Origin: Agrypnia vestita
Lineage: Eukaryota; Arthropoda; Insecta; Trichoptera; Phryganeidae
Direction of reading: 5' to 3'
DNA: 64,000 bases
Assembly: GCA_016648135.1 (NCBI GenBank)
Contig: JADDOH010023104.1
Location: 434,001 to 498,000 of the forward strand
Numbering within the stretch: the first letter of the stretch is position 1; each line of letters begins with the position of its first letter. The notes under the pieces were generated by a model that saw nothing but the letters and a program-made list of their open reading frames with translations, searched no databases and had not been told where the DNA came from. Below are positions 34,053-44,935 of the stretch, in pieces. Made by a program: the position numbers and the translations under genes.

Positions 34053-34689
34053 ACTATGATAGGTACGTTTAATGAATTAAGGAAGTAATCTTCTTCTTAA
34101 ATTAGGCAATCCGCCCTTAAAGAGTGATTTGTGAGAGGTAATCAATTGTTTTCAATTTCAATTTAATTTATTTAAAAAAATAATATGGACATGACAACTC
34201 GCAGAGATATGGAACAGATCAATGATCAAAGTGATATCGCGATATAAGCGTAGCGGTTATTTAGGTACACAAACCTGTTTCCAATATTAAAAGGTATTAC
34301 AGATATATAAAAAGAATTATCTTTTTACATATAATAAAGAAGATAATCGTATTTAACTCGAAATATGTATTAGGTGTTGATATAAGTAGCGTCGGTTTTT
34401 TTTTTAAACTTTGAAATCCGCGCCAAAAGTAACAAATTATTAAAGATTCTAAAGAAATTCTTCTACTCTATAAAACTTCTTTATTATTTTATTAAATTAC
34501 AGGCCTTCAAAACGAAATGTCAGGTAAACAAAAGTAAGCACTTTAGACACCTTCTGTTCGAATCAAAAATTCTTCATGTCAAAACCGGGTAGTTTTTATC
34601 GCAGAGGTATCAAAAAACTTGTAGAACATTAATCAAGATATATAAATGTACATATTATAGATATGTCGTATAAACTATATTTTCATATA
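34053..34689. other. Unassigned DNA
   Basis: AT-rich with no feature recognised. Confidence 0.35.
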
Positions 34690-35070
34690 GGAAAGTAGGT
34701 ATAGAAGTCTTTTTGGGTGTTCATAGGGCTTACGACCTATCATACGGCTGGCTTAAGTGTTCACCGTACACAATGTAACGTTCACCATTTCCACCCATGA
34801 TGTACTACCGCATCTAGCAAATTTTTGGAAATTGTTAATATTTTTAACTCACACAACTTGTTTCGTATATAAGTTGTATTTTTACTACCGCCATCTGCAG
34901 ATCAAAGCTTTTTCATTCCCATAATCCAATAGAGATGTAGCTATTGATAATCAGGTATCTATATTTTGATTGGAGTTTAAATTAATATCCTTTATATGTG
35001 TAGGTATACGAGATTCTTCCGAATTATTAACATTGTACTAGAATACGCTTGAAAATATATTTCAATTTTT
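34690..35070. repeat. Penelope-type repeat, direct copy of 37640-37900 and 44225-44590
   Basis: Shared blocks include CGGCTGGCTTAAGTGTTCAC, AACTTGTTTCGTATAT, CAAAGCTTTTTCATTCCCAT and TAGGTATACGAGATTCTTCC. The 37640 copy begins within this repeat, and 44225 carries it as one arm of a foldback. There is no open frame. Confidence 0.65.
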
Positions 35071-36507
35071 AACACCTTTTTAGACCAGTTTTTTTTTTTT
35101 TATATTCAGAGAATCCAGTATTGTATTCTTAAAAAATTTGAACATAGATTAATTCTACTCCAAATATTCTGAATTGTAGAACATTAGCAAGATGTTGTAA
35201 ATAATAAAGAAGAATACATTTTTAACTAATTTTATGCAATTTTAACTAATTTTCATCCAATAACATAACTTACTTTGCCTTTCGAGATTATATCGCCGCT
35301 ATCAGAAAATACGCGTAACTCCTAGTGATGGACTATGTGAAAGAAGTAGATATCCATAGAGGACACGTTTGTAGGTAGGTACGTTGTTGGGATGACTCTT
35401 TTAAATATAATAGATTGGTGAAAGTAGACTGTAATCTGTAATGTGCCTTATCCAACGTCATTTGCGCCGAGAGCGAGAAATGAACAGCCATTGAACAATG
35501 GCCGATATTAGCGGAGATGCAAAATACAAAACATGGCAAACAATTGACCAGACGAGTCGGCTAGCCGCCAACGTAGTTTGTTTAACTTTTTAAATATTTG
35601 CATGAGTTTTTGCGACGACGGACTTATTGTTTGCATGGGCGGGAAAAAAACGCCGGACTGTCCATAAGAATTTCAAGAGAGTTTGCAGGTAGGCGGTACC
35701 GTATATAAATATATGTTTAATAATATTATCGATACAATTCGATAAAAATAGCATTTGCAAGGGAATGTTTTTCCTGCAGAAAATAGTTTTTGTAGAAAAC
35801 TGTTTTATCATAAGAATCAATGTACTAAATTCAAAATTTTAATGTAAAAAGCTTAATTCTACATAGTAGAAATCTGTTTTATCTAGGCGTACGTGACAGT
35901 ATCGCCAAAATGGTGTTAAAAATGACAAGAAAGTAAACATTGTTTTATATTATAACAAAAATTAGAAAAATGTGCGATCCATATATCGAGTAAGATCCAA
36001 TGTTTAATACGAGTATATACAAGTTTATTTAATTAACTTAGATAATACTTCCTACTCTTCCGAAACAAAAACGTTATATTATGCTACAAAATAGACGGGA
36101 TGTATGTATTTATGTACGCGTAAAGTTTCTATGAAAAATGTCAAGACATCTGCCAAATGTCAATATTTCTAGTAGAAATGCTTACATAAATTAAATATTT
36201 GGTCAACAATTTTGATAACGAAATGAAATCTACGAACTTTTTAAACATTATTCGTAGGTACCTACTTGCGGGCAACCGGGACCTGGTTAGTCGCATCGGG
36301 CATCTGATTGGCAATGCCGGCTCGCATCGCAATCGCATCCTAAAACGACAAAGACAAAAACTAAAAAAAAACGACACGACATCATCGATTGACGGGAAAA
36401 TCACAGTGCAGAGACTAGTACAGATGCGTTTTTGAGGAGGTCAGGACTCGTACCGGATTGCAGAGCCAGTTGATGATGTTGATAAATACTAAAAGGTGGA
36501 TAGCGGT
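35071..36507. other. Unassigned DNA
   Basis: No gene recognised. A 78-codon frame (36199-36435, FLNIIRRYLLAGNRDLVSRI...) is GC-richer than its surroundings but matches no family I know. Confidence 0.35.
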
Positions 36508-36715
36508 GGCGTGCAGTCAGAACATTGAAAAATGACAGATACACATTTTGAAAAAAACATACATATTATTCCTGACAGAATATTATGATACTAGGAAGTT
36601 AAGCATCGGCTGTCGCCGATTGCTTTCTGCTAGGTCCTGCGGGCGGCTATACTGGCCGCTGAGCGGCCATTAAAGCCCGCTACGCGGCACGCAGTTCTGA
36701 TTGCACGCGCCTGGT
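36508..36715. mobile_element. MITE with TGGCGTGCAGTC ends
   Basis: GGTGGCGTGCAGTCAGAAC (36508) pairs with GTTCTGATTGCACGCGCCTG (36695-36714). The interior contains a GC-rich GGCGGCTATACTGGCCGC block. About 208 bp, non-coding. Confidence 0.6.
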
Positions 36716-36716
36716 A

Positions 36717-37145
36717 GGTAGGTACTGAGTGCCTACCAATTATTCAGTGTAAATTTTAAAATAATGATTTTTTCCTGTTATCATTGACTTTTATCTAGTT
36801 CAGTATAATTATATTAGTTTATTATGCTTTTAGTGATGTGAGGTAGTGAGGTAAGCCAGTTGATGATTGATGATGATGACAAGTATGGTGGGTCAGCTGA
36901 TGATGATAAATAGGTGAGGTGTAGGCAGACACCCATTTAAAAAAAAAACAAAATTACACACTTTTCCTGATAATATTATAATATTAGCAATAACGCCGCC
37001 AGCCCCCGAGAGTGGCTATAGGTGGATACTAGGTACCTACCAATTGTTCATTGTAAATTTTAAAATATTGATTTTTTTCCTGTAATTATTGTCTTTTATC
37101 TTGTTCAGTGTAATTTTATATTAGTTTATTGTGCTTTAGTCTTAA
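36717..37145. repeat. Direct repeat pair
   Basis: 36722-36840 and 37025-37145 are similar copies (TACCTACCAATTGTTCATTG..., TTTTATCTTGTTCAGTGTAA, TTAGTTTATTGTGCTTT). They may be two fragments of one dispersed repeat. Confidence 0.6.
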
Positions 37146-37239
37146 GATAAATTTTAAAATTGCTTATCTAGCAAAAATCTCATTCAAGACCATACCGTGA
37201 CTTAATTTGTCTACATATCGGTAAAAAAAATGAACGCAG

Positions 37240-37480
37240 AGTGGAGTTTGTTATGGTCCAAATAGAACGATGACCCAGATAGAGCAGCGCGCCCGCCGGT
37301 GGAGACCGGCTGGTGGTGTCGGGCCGGCCCGGCAGATGCCGAGATATCCTTTAGCGGAGACTTCCTCCTCGCCGGCGGCGGCGCAGGAGTGGGGACGGAG
37401 TGGAAGATGACGTGTCGAGGTGTGGGTGAGACGTGTCGGTGTGGGAAGCTGGGGCCAGGTGAGCACAACCCGCGCCCCGA
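37240..37480. other. GC-rich island, unassigned
   Basis: A strongly GC-rich segment in AT-rich DNA. One plus-strand frame reads DAEISFSGDFLLAGGGAGVG, EWKMTCRGVGETCRCGKLGP and then meets a GGTGAGC donor-like site at 37456. It could be a host exon with a Cys-rich product or a transposon 5' end; neither is demonstrated. Confidence 0.25.
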
Positions 37481-37639
37481 GCTCTCTACAGAAAAAATCG
37501 AAAGAGTAAAAAAACATTAATTATGTGTAGACCTCTCGTGCACAAGGCATAAGGCCCTATGCTCCTTGAGATATGCAGCCCTTTATAAGTCCAGATATTC
37601 TGTCAGTGTCAAATAAGATTTTCGGATACCTAGAGGGCG

Positions 37640-37900
37640 TATGTGAGTTGTATTTTTACTACCGCCACCTGCAATCCAAAGCTTTTTCATTCCCATAATC
37701 CAACACAGATGTCGCTATTGATTATCAGGTATATTTCGATTGGAGTTTAAAGTAATATCCTTTGTATGTGTAGGTATATGAGATTCTTCCGAATTATTAA
37801 CATTACACTAGACACGCCTGAAAATTATTTCAATTTTTATCTCCTTTTTAGACCAGTTTTTTTATATCCAGAATATTTTGAGCACGTCCAAATTTTTCAA
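37640..37900. repeat. Second direct copy of the Penelope-type repeat
   Basis: Matches 34870-35100 (GTTGTATTTTTACTACCGCC, then the AAGCTTTTTCATTCCCATAA block), starting part-way through the repeat. Confidence 0.65.
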
Positions 37901-38208
37901 GAACACAATATTTGATATCAGTGCCAAATATGATTTTCGAATACCTAGAAGGTTAAACTGAAATACAATTAAGCAGTACATATATAGATAGTGAAATAAT
38001 AAATCTTTAACTTAAAATCATTTTTATTCATAACAAACTTAACCCTTGAATCCTACTTGGGGTGCTGGAGCACCCCACAGCGTTTTCGATTTGTTATTTT
38101 GTCGTTTGTTTTGGAGGTATAAGTTTATACTTCCGCGTATTTTACTTTGAGGCCGTGTACTCTGAATTGGGCAGTACCTCGGCGACTGCCGAGTTTTGTA
38201 GTCGTATA

Positions 38209-38463
38209 CAGGGTTATTTGGAAAACATTAATAACTTCGCAGGACTATCGACGAATTTTTCATACTCGATATAAGTTACTGTAATGATAGTCCAACGTTT
38301 TACAAAAAATAAGTCAGAAATATAGAAAAAAAAAATGCAAACTTTGATGTCACATATCTCCTTAACTATTGATATTAGGTCATAATAGCTTGAACACTTT
38401 CGACTCATGATCAAGGCAGGAGTATAGTCCTGCGAGGTTATGAATGTTTTACAAATAACCCTG
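38209..38463. mobile_element. Palindromic CAGGGTTATTT MITE nested in the piggyBac element
   Basis: CAGGGTTATTTGGAAAACAT at the left and its complement at the right are each flanked by TA (38207-38208, 38464-38465). The internal sequence matches the elements at 14964, 18715 and 50846. TA target and TIR tip fit a Tc1/mariner-type MITE. Confidence 0.8.
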
Positions 38464-39220
38464 TATACATGTGTTGCGGGGTGCTCAGGCACGCCGGTGT
38501 AGGAGAATCGTAAGTATTTGGGTAATAAAAATTAAATTATTCTACAAGTTCTTGAATTTATTTACTTGATATATTGATTTTATTATTATTACTAATTATT
38601 GCAATAACCTTAAATTAAAAATTTTAGAGATAAATTTCAGTTTTAGTTATATGTACTTCTTTTAGTCACCCTTCTTCATGTAATGGGCAACTAAGTTCCA
38701 ACGAATAATATCCATGGATATCTGGTTCACCGGCATTCTTTTAGCGATGAATTTACTTGCAAAAGACTTAACGATGGTAGGTACAACACGCAAAAATAAA
38801 GTGAAATACCGGTCTTATTTTTAAAGCTATGAGACCGAGAAAAAAACTCTGCTATGTTTGCGTATGATGAATCTAACTCTCTTATCCTATTGTCTGCTAA
38901 AATCAACCAAGAAGGTCATCATTATGTTGTCAATTCTTCGTGATTCTCCTGACTAAAATAATGAAGTAGAGCTCCAGGAAATAATTAATTATTATAATAA
39001 AACCAAAAGTGGCGTCAACGTTTTCGATGCAATGGCTAAAAAATACTCCGTCCAAAGAAAATCGCGATGGAGGCCGATGTGCATTTTTATGGACTTTTGA
39101 ATGGTATTGGCATTAACTCTTGAATTCTCTACAAATGTTCAAAGGCAACAAATAAATCAGAAACAAAATTTCTGAAGAACTTTTGGAAAAAAAATGTGAC
39201 ACCAACTCGTGAGTGTAATA

Positions 39221-40506
39221 TTAGGTCCTTACATATGAAATTGGCGTTTTGCCGTACTGGCAAATTTGATCTCAAATATCTTCTCTTTGGTTAGGAATTC
39301 AAAAATCCAAATTTATACAGCTATTTACTCATGTATTTGTGTTTTGAAAATTATAATTCATTTGTTTTTTCCTCAATTGTTTTTTTCTTTGCGTCACTCA
39401 GTTTACAAAATGAAAAACTTGAAATATCGCGTTATTTACGAGTACGAGTTCCACCGTGGCACCAGTGCTGCAGAAACGGCTCGAAGGATTATTGATGTGT
39501 ATGGCGACGGTGCCGCAAAAGAAAACACAGTTCATTTTTGGTTCCAACGTTTTCGTTCTGGAAATTTCGACCTGCAGAACAAGCCCCGTGGACGGCCGGA
39601 GACCAAAGTTGATAATGAAGAATTGAAGGCTATTGTGGAAGCGGATCCATCACAAACCACATCCGAGTTAGCTGCAGGCTGCGATGTTAGTGATAAAACT
39701 GTTTTAATCCACTTAAAGCACATTGGTAAGGTGAAAAAGCTTAAAAGGTGGGTACCTCACGAATTGAGTGAAGCAAATCAACAAAGGCGCGTTGACTGCT
39801 GCGTTGCACTACTCAACCGGCACAATAATGAAGGGATTTTAAATCGAATCATTACCTGTGATGAAAAGTGGATCCTGTACGATAATCGGAAGCGCTCATC
39901 GCAATGGCTGAACCCTGCCGAACCAGCCAAACCATGCCCCAAGCGAAAATTGACTCCAAAAAAGTTACTTGTGAGCGTTTGGTGGACTGGTGCTGGTGTC
40001 GTTCACTACAGCTTTCTTAAATCTGGCCAGACGATTACGGCAGATGTCTATTGTCAGCAACTGCAAACCATGATGGAAAAGCTAGCTGCTAAACAACCGA
40101 GGCTGGTTAATCGCTCTAGGCCACTGCTGCTTCATGATAACGCTAGACCACACACTGCACAACAGACGGCTACCAAATTAGAGGAGCTTCAATTGGAATG
40201 TCTAAGACATCCACCGTACTCTCCGGACCTTGCCCCAACAGATTACCATTTTTTTCGAAATTTGGATAACTTCTTGCAAAGGAAAAATTCAACTCCGATG
40301 GGGCAGTCCAAACCGCCTTCAAAGATTTTATTGATTCCCGTCCGAATGGTTTTTTTAGTAAAGGGATCGATAAACTACCTATGAGATGGCAAAAGTGCAT
40401 AGATAGCAATGGTACATACTTTGATTAAATAAATATATTATAATAAAAAAAAATCGGCTTTATGTTCCTCCCATACTAAGCGCCAATTTCATATGTAAGG
40501 ACCTAA
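39221..40506 (+). mobile_element. mariner element 2 (DD34D), full length, inside piggyBac
   Basis: 1,286 bp with the same inverted ends as element 1 and TA on both sides (39219-39220, 40507-40508). It interrupts the piggyBac coding remnant, so it is the younger insertion. Confidence 0.93.
39410..40428 (+). pseudogene. mariner transposase, single-base deletion near the 3' end
   Basis: From ATG 39410 (MKNLKYRVIY) the frame is intact through the helix-turn-helix region and all three catalytic Asp: TCDEKWIL, LLHDNARPHT and YSPDLAPTDY, with 34 residues between the second and third. At about 40285 the A run in AGGAAAAATTC is one base shorter than in element 1 (AGGAAAAAATTC). This shifts the last 49 or so codons, and the original stop lies at 40426-40428. 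Compared with element 1 it has Asp in place of Tyr at the second catalytic position and Ser in place of the stop. Confidence 0.92.
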
Positions 40507-41026
40507 TATTTGGAAGAACGCCTGCAAAAGCCAAGTTTGAGGAGGGATATAAGAGAAATTATTTGTGGTATCCTTAAAAAACCTATGCCAAATGAAAGCT
40601 TGATTCCTCAGCATCACATCCAGGGGTGTGGATTCTGTCCCAAGAGTAAGGACCGGAAGAGCAAAACTTAGTGTACGAAGTGCAAAACTCCGATTTGTTT
40701 GGAACATCAAATAAAAATATGCCAAAAGTACTACATCTAATTAATAATAATTAGATTTATTTTGATTTTTGATCTTAAGTTTACAGTTCTACGTCTAATA
40801 AAGAAATATACTTTTAAAATTGTTTCATTAAAAAAATAACAATTCCCAAAGTCTGGGGTGCTCAGGCACCCCTTTTAGGAAAATCGGTTGGGCAAAACAG
40901 TGTAGGATTCTAGGGTTAAAAATGCAAACTCTGGTAAAAATAAAGTTCTTTTAAAAGGCACAATTTACAAATGCTTATTATCTAATCTCTTGAAACATGT
41001 TATAAGGATTAAGGAATTATATTAAT

Positions 41027-41376
41027 CTAAAATATTTTCTTTCTTGCCTTCGCCAGAGCAGAGTCACTGATGACATCGTCAAATGATAAACTGCGTAGTT
41101 TGTCACTTTTTACTCACGTGAGATGAGAGAACACTATTTATCTTGAGCCACTGTTGTTCTAAATTCGTTTCTTATCCTCTTTAGCTGAGAAAAAGGTCTT
41201 TCTCCAGAGCAATTTACAACCATCATACTAAGAAACAATCTCATAACTAGGCACGCTAAAAAAATTGGATGAAGAGTATGGGACGTCCCGGACGTGCGGC
41301 ATTGGGACAAATAATGCTGATATCTAAATATATATGACAATTGCTCACTTGGACAATTTTTTGGGGGGGCTCCCAA
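41027..41376 (-). pseudogene. hAT transposase C-terminal (dimerisation) fragment
   Basis: The minus strand reads LVMRLFLSMMVVNCSGERPF then SQLKRIRNEFRTTVAQDK. After a frameshift it gives KLRSLSFDDVISDSALAKAR and KKIF, then a stop at 41029-41027. The order (LRLFLT.PV..ASGERSFS.LK.IKN..R....Q..L, then FDD.I..FA..KARK) is typical of hAT/ZMYM-type transposase C-termini. No N-terminal portion is present. Confidence 0.7.
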
Positions 41377-41448
41377 GAAAGTGGGGGCCCTAAACTATAG
41401 CTTGTATAGCTTATACGTAAATCCTGCACTGACGTCTATAATTATTAA

Positions 41449-41700
41449 GGCAATCGCCTGGCAATGTGAGTCAAATTCATCATTTTTCTCATATCTTCTC
41501 TTGTGTTTTGTATCACATTTCTGTATGGAAAGATATCATATCAAAATTTACAGGTTTCGTATATTTTAAATTCGGATATCTTCTTAAAGTGACACAAACT
41601 AAATTAATTAATCAATTAATAAATTACCAGACCTACGATGTTTTAAAAATGAAGAAAATTGCTCCACTTTGTGAGCCTTAAATGACTGTATGGATTGTAG
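41449..41700. repeat. Partial TTAA-MITE (12.7-kb family)
   Basis: Immediately follows TTAA (41445-41448). It matches 12702-12950 (TTCTCTTGTGTTTTGTATCA, ACCTACGATGTTTTAAAAAT, GAAAATTGCTCCACTT). A clear right end was not found. Confidence 0.65.
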
Positions 41701-42770
41701 CAGTTTGTTTATGTTTTAAAAAACACTGTTTTTAAAAAATATTTTATTTTTCAACCCATTTTACATAGTTGACAACTTTTTTACTTCAATAAGTTAAACG
41801 CAAAAGAAGATATTATATGAGAAAAAATTGTGAATTTTGCTCCATATGCACATCATTATTTCTACAACGTACCAAAAGATTTGTGTGAATTTTCATTATT
41901 GTTTTACAATACATTTGCATTTGACACATTTTTCTTTAAATTGTGTGCAAGAATATCCTTTTTAAAATTGATTGAAAAAATATGAAAACAGTAATGACTA
42001 TGCGAGATGTTGATATGCAAAAGTATCACCTTTAACCCTAGAAGGCTACTGTTAGTCGTTTCGACTAATACGGCGAACATTGATTGCTTTCTCTTTCGAG
42101 CTAGTCAACTCAGTCACCAACAGTACGTCACAATGAGCGGTGGCGTCACGCTGGTAAGTGCCGCCATTATCGATATACGAAGATTTCGGAAAGATGAGAT
42201 GTGATCGAATTTTTTGAAGATTAAAATATAATGGATACATACGTTTTGAAGGCGTTCCAGTTTGTCGAGATACTATAATTAAAACCCACCTGAAGCCAAA
42301 AATTTTTTTTTTGGCAAACAAAAGAAAATTCTTTTACGTCATGTTTAGAAGTTGAATAAAATGAAATAAAAAGTATTGGAATAAGGAATTGAAAGTAAAA
42401 CATTCAAATAACATACGTAGATATTAATAAATTTTGAAGTTCAAGGAAATAAATGTATTCATCAGGGGTGTAGTGAAATATAGTTCTTTAGTAATTTAAG
42501 AGGGTAAAATATTAATAAATGTTATTGAAATTTTTATTAAACAATGAAGATATTCATATATTATTCTAGTGAATTTGGATATTGGTATGTTTTGAAACTC
42601 AAGCTGATTTTTACAAGCAATAACTTCAGATTGGTACTAGTTATGATAAATAACTAACATGTAAAATGTAGGAATGAGCTTAGATAGTGAATTAACATGC
42701 AAATATAAAAGAAAGACAAAAATTGTGGTTAGGGTAGGTTAGGTTTTGATACTCAACGACTCATATGTTA
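41701..42770. other. Unassigned DNA
   Basis: No gene recognised. One short AGGGTAGGTTAGGTT tract lies at 42729-42746. Confidence 0.4.
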
Positions 42771-42778
42771 CTAGATAT

Positions 42779-43453
42779 TAGTGATGTGCCGGATCGTTAA
42801 AAATATATATCCGCGGATACGGGATACGAATACGGATTATTGGTGTCTAGATCCGGGAATACGGATACGGAGCTCAAGATTTATTAAAGTATTGGCAGAT
42901 TAACAGTAAAAAATTCTGAATCACATTGCTCGCACATAACTATCGTCACCTGCAACAAGCATTCGAAGTGAGCTGTTCTTCAGTGCAGCAGAAATTATTT
43001 ATTTTCCTCATCTTTTGGGGGACAAAGCTGCCAAATTACTCTTTTTTAAGTACAATTTACGTTACTTTTTTAATTATGACATATCATTATTTTTTGTTCG
43101 CAAAATGTGATTATTTTTATCTCATGTTAACAATTCGCAGTATTAATTTAATTAGAATAATTATTTTAATTAGAATTACAATATTACAATAAATGTTTTA
43201 ATATTTGATTTTTGCAATATAAATATGCCAAATATGTGATTTAAAGAAATAAAAAATAATTTAAATGGAATTTAATAGTATTTCATTGCTACCTAATCAA
43301 CTATATTTACAATTTCATATATGTTATGAACTTTAATAATGTAAAAGATCCGTTCAAGATCCGCCAAAAAGTAACGGATAGAGATGTGGATACAGATATT
43401 TCTTCTCCCTCGGATATCCGCGGATACGGATACAGATATCCGGCACATCACCA
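42779..43453. mobile_element. Non-autonomous hAT-like element with a perfect 8-bp duplication
   Basis: Ends TAGTGATGTGCCGGATC and the complement of TGGTGATGTGCCGGAT are flanked by identical CTAGATAT octamers (42771-42778, 43454-43461). Both subterminal regions carry GGATACGGATAC-type runs and CCGCGG. 675 bp. The frame at 42926-43192 has no recognisable domain. Confidence 0.85.
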
Positions 43454-43461
43454 CTAGATAT

Positions 43462-44224
43462 CACCCATGATCAAGCAGGGGAAGAAGTACTGATTGCGAA
43501 AGTGTTATTTTACAGTGAATCCGGGGAAAGTTGTTAAGTCTATTTAGGGAGTGAATACTGTGAAATTTTTGAGTTCCTACAAGTGTTCGGTTGTCGAGGC
43601 CTGGTAGACATGGTAGACATGGGTGTAAGAACGTAATAAACCAGACTTAATGTCCGACATGAGATAACGGGCAGACAGAAACATTGGAAGGTCGGGCATG
43701 AAAGCTTCTGGTGATTTGTCACGTATTTATGTTCTGCCGGCCAATGGAAATGAGTTCACCAATCAAATAACGTACACAATGGCTAATTAGTTTACTTAGC
43801 ATCCGAATCGTTATCGCATTCGGGCATCTACGATGCAGCCGTCATTAAAATTTACGATGTACCGGTCTCCATGTGAGTAGCGTAATAACACTGACATATG
43901 CGTACGTATATATAATATTTAAAACTTATGATATAATCACAAAAAAATTGCGCAGCGTGGTACTGTATAATTGCATCATCTTTTATGAATTATTCAGAAT
44001 CTTAGTAGGTAGCTGAAATATCATAAAAACTAATAAACCTAACAATAAACTTCTGTTATATGATTAATTAATGCAAATTTTATGCGAAGTTACTCAAAAT
44101 ATATAGGTATTCCATTGATATAGAAAACATTGACGAATTTTCACAATGATTTAAGCAAAGAATTGAATGATTACAGTCAGTTAAATTAAGTTATTTTAAA
44201 TTCAGGTGGTTATTTAACAAAGAT
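43462..44224. other. Unassigned DNA
   Basis: No feature recognised. Confidence 0.35.
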
Positions 44225-44935
44225 ATATTATAGATGTCTCACAGAGATGAAATTATATTTTTATGGGAAGGAAGGGAGTAGTTATGGAAGTCTTCGGCTG
44301 GCTTAAGTGATCACTTTACACTATGTAATGTTCAGCATTTCCTCCCAAGATAGAATACCACGTCTATCAAATTTTTGGAAGTCGTGTATACCTATTTAAA
44401 TTTTACAACTTGTTTCGTATATGTGTTGTAATAATCATTAGTGCGACTGGCATCCAGAGCTTTTTCATTCCCCTTAATTAACCACAGATGTCACTAACGA
44501 GATATATATTTTTATGATTGGAATTTTTTAGCAATATCTATATAAAATATTCTAACAAATTTTTAGTTATATTAGTATATAACCATTTACGGAGATTTTT
44601 AGTCTACCGGTTTCGAGTCGTACCCGTCTCTTCGTCAGGACAACCACTACACTAGCATATAAATACCACTACACGCCACAACCATAGTATTATTAACACA
44701 CTAAAACCTTCCCAAAAAGTTTCATATGGAACGAAGTGTGCATCTTAAACAACAAATTTTTGGTAGTCTATCATGGGTGGAATTGGTGAACGTTACATTG
44801 TGTAAAGTGATCACTTAAGCCAGCCATACGACATGTAGTATACCCTATGGACACCCAAAAAAACTTCCATACCTACTTTCCCATATAAAAAAGTAGCTTC
44901 ATTTCTATGAGACATCTATAAAATATCCGAGCACT
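44225..44935. mobile_element. Foldback element related to Penelope-type terminal repeats
   Basis: The left arm (44235-44345; TAGATGTCTCACAGAGATGA, GGCTTAAGTGATCACTTTAC) and right arm (44745-44930) are inverted copies. The arm family also occurs at 23318, 34690 and 37640. The centre (44580-44640) on the minus strand reads GGTTGTCCTGACGAAGAGAC, then GACTCGAAACCGGTAGAC, resembling the CTGANGA...GAAAC words in Penelope terminal repeats, but with CTGACGA where the hammerhead core needs CTGATGA. Confidence 0.6.

Larger units (their letters stand above)
38670..40740 (+). pseudogene. piggyBac transposase remnant, split by a mariner
   Basis: Before the mariner, degenerate frames give SMDIWFTGILLAMNLLAKDL then MVGTTRKNKVKY (the piggyBac DNWFTS..LA..LL...TVVGT.R.NK region), and further on IINYYNKTKSGVNVFDAMAK with KYSVQRKSRWRP (YNKTKGGVDTLD..). 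After the mariner, 40509-40740 gives LEERLQKPSLRRDI and the Cys-rich tail GCGFCPKSKDRKSKT, a stop, CTKCKTPICLEHQIKICQK. The tail matches the C-terminal zinc-binding domain of piggyBac transposases. Several frameshifts and stops are present and the N-terminal part is missing. Confidence 0.85.
38043..40915 (+). mobile_element. piggyBac-like element with two nested insertions
   Basis: The ends CCCTTGAATCCTAC and the complement of CCCTAGAATCCTAC lie immediately inside TTAA duplications (38039-38042, 40916-40919). Next to each tip is a palindromic GGGGTGCT..AGCACCCC word (38060 and 40856). Removing the mariner (39221-40506) and the MITE (38209-38463) leaves about 1.3 kb, so much of the transposase gene has been deleted. 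Confidence 0.88.

Noticed and set aside
36199..36435. Host exon candidate (78 codons)
   Set aside because: No domain match by eye, no splice signals, and reads into TGATGATG-type simple sequence.
44580..44640. Full hammerhead ribozyme in the 44-kb foldback
   Set aside because: The core reads CTGACGA rather than CTGATGA and the intervening stem is weak, so it is noted only as related sequence.
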